Shown: positions 34,217-36,411 of the stretch, one piece after another
How the letters are laid out: every line of letters begins with the position of its first letter
How positions within the stretch are numbered: position 1 is the first letter of the stretch
From: Phocaeicola sp.
GTDB taxonomy: Bacteria; Bacteroidota; Bacteroidia; Bacteroidales; Bacteroidaceae
Direction: 5' to 3'
Assembly: GCA_029257865.1 (NCBI GenBank)
Contig: JARIAN010000009.1
Coordinates: 1 to 36,411 of the forward strand
DNA: 36,411 bases
Notes under the pieces: generated by a model
What the model saw: the letters and a program-made list of their open reading frames with translations, nothing else
Database searches by the model: none
What the model was told of the DNA's origin: nothing
Program-made: the position numbers and the translations under genes

Positions 34217-35119
34217 TTATTCAGTTGACGGTTTTTGTGCATCCAAGATTTCCATAATTCGGATTAAATCCTCCTCATTATTGAACGGGATACTGATTTT
34301 TCCTTTTCCCTTGTTGCTGCATGAAAGCTGCACCTTTGCTCCAAAGAAACTACAAAGATGCGACTGCAGCGAAGTATATTCCTCGGGCAACTTATTGCCT
34401 TTTGGTGCAATCTTCTTTCCACCGGTTTCAATGCTTTCCCCTGCAGAAAGAGCCTTTACCATCTCCTCCACCTTTCTTACCGAATATCCGTTTAAAAGGG
34501 TTTCATTGAAGAGTTTGATTTGCAGCTGCGGGTCATCTAGCGCCAAAAGTGCTCTGGCGTGTCCCATGTCAATCTCCTTGTTTTTCAAGGCGAGCTGAAT
34601 AGGAGCCGGCAATTTGAGCAATCGTAGATAATTGGCTACAGTAGTACGTTTTTTCCCTACCCTTTCGCTCAGCCTTTCCTGCGTCAATTCATACTGTTCT
34701 ATCAAGTGTTGATAAGCCAATGCAATCTCCAACGAGTTAAGGTCTTCGCGCTGAATATTTTCAATCAATGCCATTTCCAGGACATTTTCATCGTCGGCTG
34801 TACGGATATAAGCAGGTACACTGGTCATTCCGGCCAGTTTAGAAGCTCTGAATCGCCGTTCCCCTGCAATAATCTGATAAGAGTCCTCGCTTATCTTTCG
34901 CAGTGTAATAGGCTGTATGATACCTATTTCCGCAATCGAGTCGGCCAGTTCCTGCAAGGCTATCGGGTCAAACTCACGACGTGGCTGATTAGGATTAACG
35001 GATATTTTGCTCACTTCCACCTCATTTATAGACGATGAGCCTGCGGTCTTCACCTCTTCATCATTAGAGATAAGGGCATCCAGTCCTCTGCCTAGTGTAA
35101 ATTTCTTTTGTACTGCCAT
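34217..35119 (-). CDS. parB: Chromosome-partitioning protein ParB
   Basis: 300 residues. N-terminal ParB/Srx CTP-binding domain with GERRFRASKLAG and ENIQREDLNSLEIALAYQHL, then the helix-turn-helix region (LTQERLSERVGKKRTTVANY, LRLLKLP). The C-terminal dimerisation part is short. ParB loads on parS sites and slides as a CTP-dependent clamp; ParA then moves the origin. It is encoded 82 bp after parA on the same strand, as in other Bacteroidales. No full parS site was seen in the window. Confidence 0.95.
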   Translation of the reverse strand: MAVQKKFTLGRGLDALISNDEEVKTAGSSSINEVEVSKISVNPNQPRREFDPIALQELADSIAEIGIIQPITLRKISEDSYQIIAGERRFRASKLAGMTSVPAYIRTADDENVLEMALIENIQREDLNSLEIALAYQHLIEQYELTQERLSERVGKKRTTVANYLRLLKLPAPIQLALKNKEIDMGHARALLALDDPQLQIKLFNETLLNGYSVRKVEEMVKALSAGESIETGGKKIAPKGNKLPEEYTSLQSHLCSFFGAKVQLSCSNKGKGKISIPFNNEEDLIRIMEILDAQKPSTE

Positions 35120-35201
35120 AACTTTCTATTCTCAAGAAGGGGCCGAATCTCATCCGGTCTCACCTTCCTTCATTCATATATCAATGTAGTGTTATTATTA
35201 T

Positions 35202-35963
35202 TTAGTTTTTACTGATAATCTCATTGGCCAAAGCCAGATGGTTCTTCGCTCCGGTAGAATCGGCATCATACAAGATGGCCGGAATACCATGGCTAGGAGC
35301 CTCGCTCAACTTCACGTTACGCTGAATGACGGTCTTGAACACCAGTTCCTGGAAATGACGTTTCACCTCATCATAAATCTGGTTAGCCAAGCGCAAGCGA
35401 GAATCGAACATCGTAAGCAAGAAGCCCTCAATCTCCAATGCAGGGTTCAATTTCGATTTAATGATTTTTATTGTATTCAACAGCTTGCTGATTCCTTCCA
35501 ATGCAAAATACTCACACTGTACCGGAATAATCACCGAGTCGGCAGCTGTCAGGGCATTGATGGTAATCAATCCCAACGACGGAGAACAGTCTATCAGAAT
35601 AAAGTCATATTCCTCTTTCATCGGTTCCAATGCCTTTTTCATTATCTTTTCCCTGTTTTCCAGATTTAGCATTTCGATTTCCGCGCCAACCAGGTCTATG
35701 TGTGAGGGAATAATGTCCAACCCATCGATATCAGTAGTATAGATGGCTTCTCTCACATCCGCTTGATTAATGATACATTCATATATAGAGCAGTCTATAT
35801 CTTTCAGGTCCACTCCCAGTCCGGAAGAAGCATTGGCCTGAGGGTCTGCGTCTACTACAAGCACCTTTTTCTCCAAGGTAGCCAATGATGCAGCCAGGTT
35901 TATGGTAGTAGTGGTCTTTCCTACTCCTCCTTTCTGGTTGGCTAAAGCAATTATTTTTCCCAT
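35202..35963 (-). CDS. parA: Chromosome-partitioning ATPase ParA/Soj
   Basis: 253 residues from the ATG at 35963; the frame stays open upstream to 36170, but that part is not ParA-like and covers the promoter. Deviant Walker A KGGVGKTT (residues 11-18), VVDADPQANASSGLG, and Walker B FILIDCSPSLGL identify the Soj-type ATPase of about 250 residues. It binds DNA non-specifically in its ATP form and drives ParB-parS segregation. It heads the parA-parB-DUF5683-mltD-like series. Confidence 0.96.
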   Translation of the reverse strand: MGKIIALANQKGGVGKTTTTINLAASLATLEKKVLVVDADPQANASSGLGVDLKDIDCSIYECIINQADVREAIYTTDIDGLDIIPSHIDLVGAEIEMLNLENREKIMKKALEPMKEEYDFILIDCSPSLGLITINALTAADSVIIPVQCEYFALEGISKLLNTIKIIKSKLNPALEIEGFLLTMFDSRLRLANQIYDEVKRHFQELVFKTVIQRNVKLSEAPSHGIPAILYDADSTGAKNHLALANEIISKN

Positions 35964-36081
35964 ATTAATCAGTTTATCCGATTGCGAAGTAACTAATAAT
36001 CGACGAGAGCAAACACCTCCCCGAAAGTCAAATCCGGAAAATGTTGATAACTCATTTCTTTTGTTAATAACTCCGACACGA

Positions 36082-36089
36082 CAAAGATA
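36082..36089 (-). promoter_or_regulatory. -7 element of parA
   Basis: TATCTTTG on the minus strand, exact TAnnTTTG match, about 120 bp before the ATG. The -33 region at the expected spacing is TCTT. Its position excludes the extended N-terminus. Confidence 0.5.
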
Positions 36090-36213
36090 CGGATTTCTAC
36101 GTAATGAAAAGAGGGTAAATTCTCTAAAATATGTAAATATCTGCTTTGACAGCTTTCCCTCTTCAAGCAACTTACATCGGACACCTCTTATTTTACTGCT
36201 CCTTCCTATCTGA

Positions 36214-36411
36214 ATCTCTTGTATTTAAGCAAACTAGTTTAAAGTCCTCACTATCGGATAATAAAATATTGTACTCGTTAACATATTAATACTTCGTTAA
36301 ATTTGTAACTAATCCGTTGAAAATAAACACGTTAATTAATGAAATTTAGCAGAATAAAATAGGTCAAGTGGCTGATTTTCAGTATCTTTAATGGTATTCT
36401 ACCACACATTA
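36214..36411. other. A/T-rich intergenic sequence at the right edge
   Basis: No convincing coding region. A plus-strand TAAATTTG at 36298-36305 is a -7 candidate for a gene starting beyond the window; the only ATG after it (36339) opens a 7-codon frame. The region is probably the divergent promoter of parA and a rightward gene. Confidence 0.4.

Noticed and set aside
35964-36170. 67-69-residue extension of ParA
   Set aside because: ParA proteins start just before the Walker A motif; the extension is not ParA-like and contains the -7 element.
36339-36362. Short ORF at the right edge
   Set aside because: Seven codons after a possible promoter; no evidence that it is translated.

Overview
The window looks like chromosome of a gut Bacteroidales species (Bacteroides/Phocaeicola type). 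The evidence is SusC/SusD-like proteins, DUF1735 and DUF5683 families, lipoproteins with acidic residues after the lipid-bearing Cys, and repeated promoter elements of the Bacteroides sigma-ABfr kind (TTTG, about 19 nt, then TAnnTTTG) with mostly poor Shine-Dalgarno sequences. No rRNA, tRNA, CRISPR array, transposase or integrase was seen.

Layout. 1-5912: start of a surface lipoprotein gene (cut by the window edge), an AraC-type regulator, a 983-residue protein joining receiver-like domains to a PEP-synthase-type nucleotide-binding domain, and NADP-type glutamate dehydrogenase (gdhA). 5996-11543: a cell-envelope stretch with a fimbrillin/GLUG-like lipoprotein, a coiled-coil membrane protein and S41 protease lipoprotein as an operon, and an unusual TonB-domain protein. 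11703-17895, minus strand: radA, a FAD-dependent oxidoreductase, a LuxR-type regulator and a TonB-dependent receptor, closed by two perfect hairpins. 17965-25598: a compact glycan-utilisation operon (susC, susD, GH18 glycosidase, DUF1735-LamG lipoprotein) bounded by an exact 24-bp direct repeat. 25637-29711: alaS, divergent from an M23 peptidase plus MerR regulator pair. 29798-35963, minus strand: rel (ppGpp synthetase/hydrolase), an MltD-like transglycosylase, a DUF5683 protein, parB and parA.

Working together. Housekeeping genes (gdhA, radA, alaS, rel, parAB) form the backbone and envelope/nutrient-capture modules sit between them. The GH18 operon has the parts to bind, cut and import an N-acetylglucosamine-containing glycan, plausibly host N-glycans. 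It lies exactly between alaS and radA. The 24-bp repeat is part of the alaS terminator, so the parsimonious history is an ancestral alaS-terminator-radA junction opened at the terminator loop by insertion of about 7.6 kb.

The strongest candidates for something undescribed are this repeat-flanked operon, the receiver/PEP-synthase fusion protein at 1247-4198, and the TonB-domain protein with a basic aromatic tail at 10251-11543. All functions are read from sequence motifs; no database search was run.
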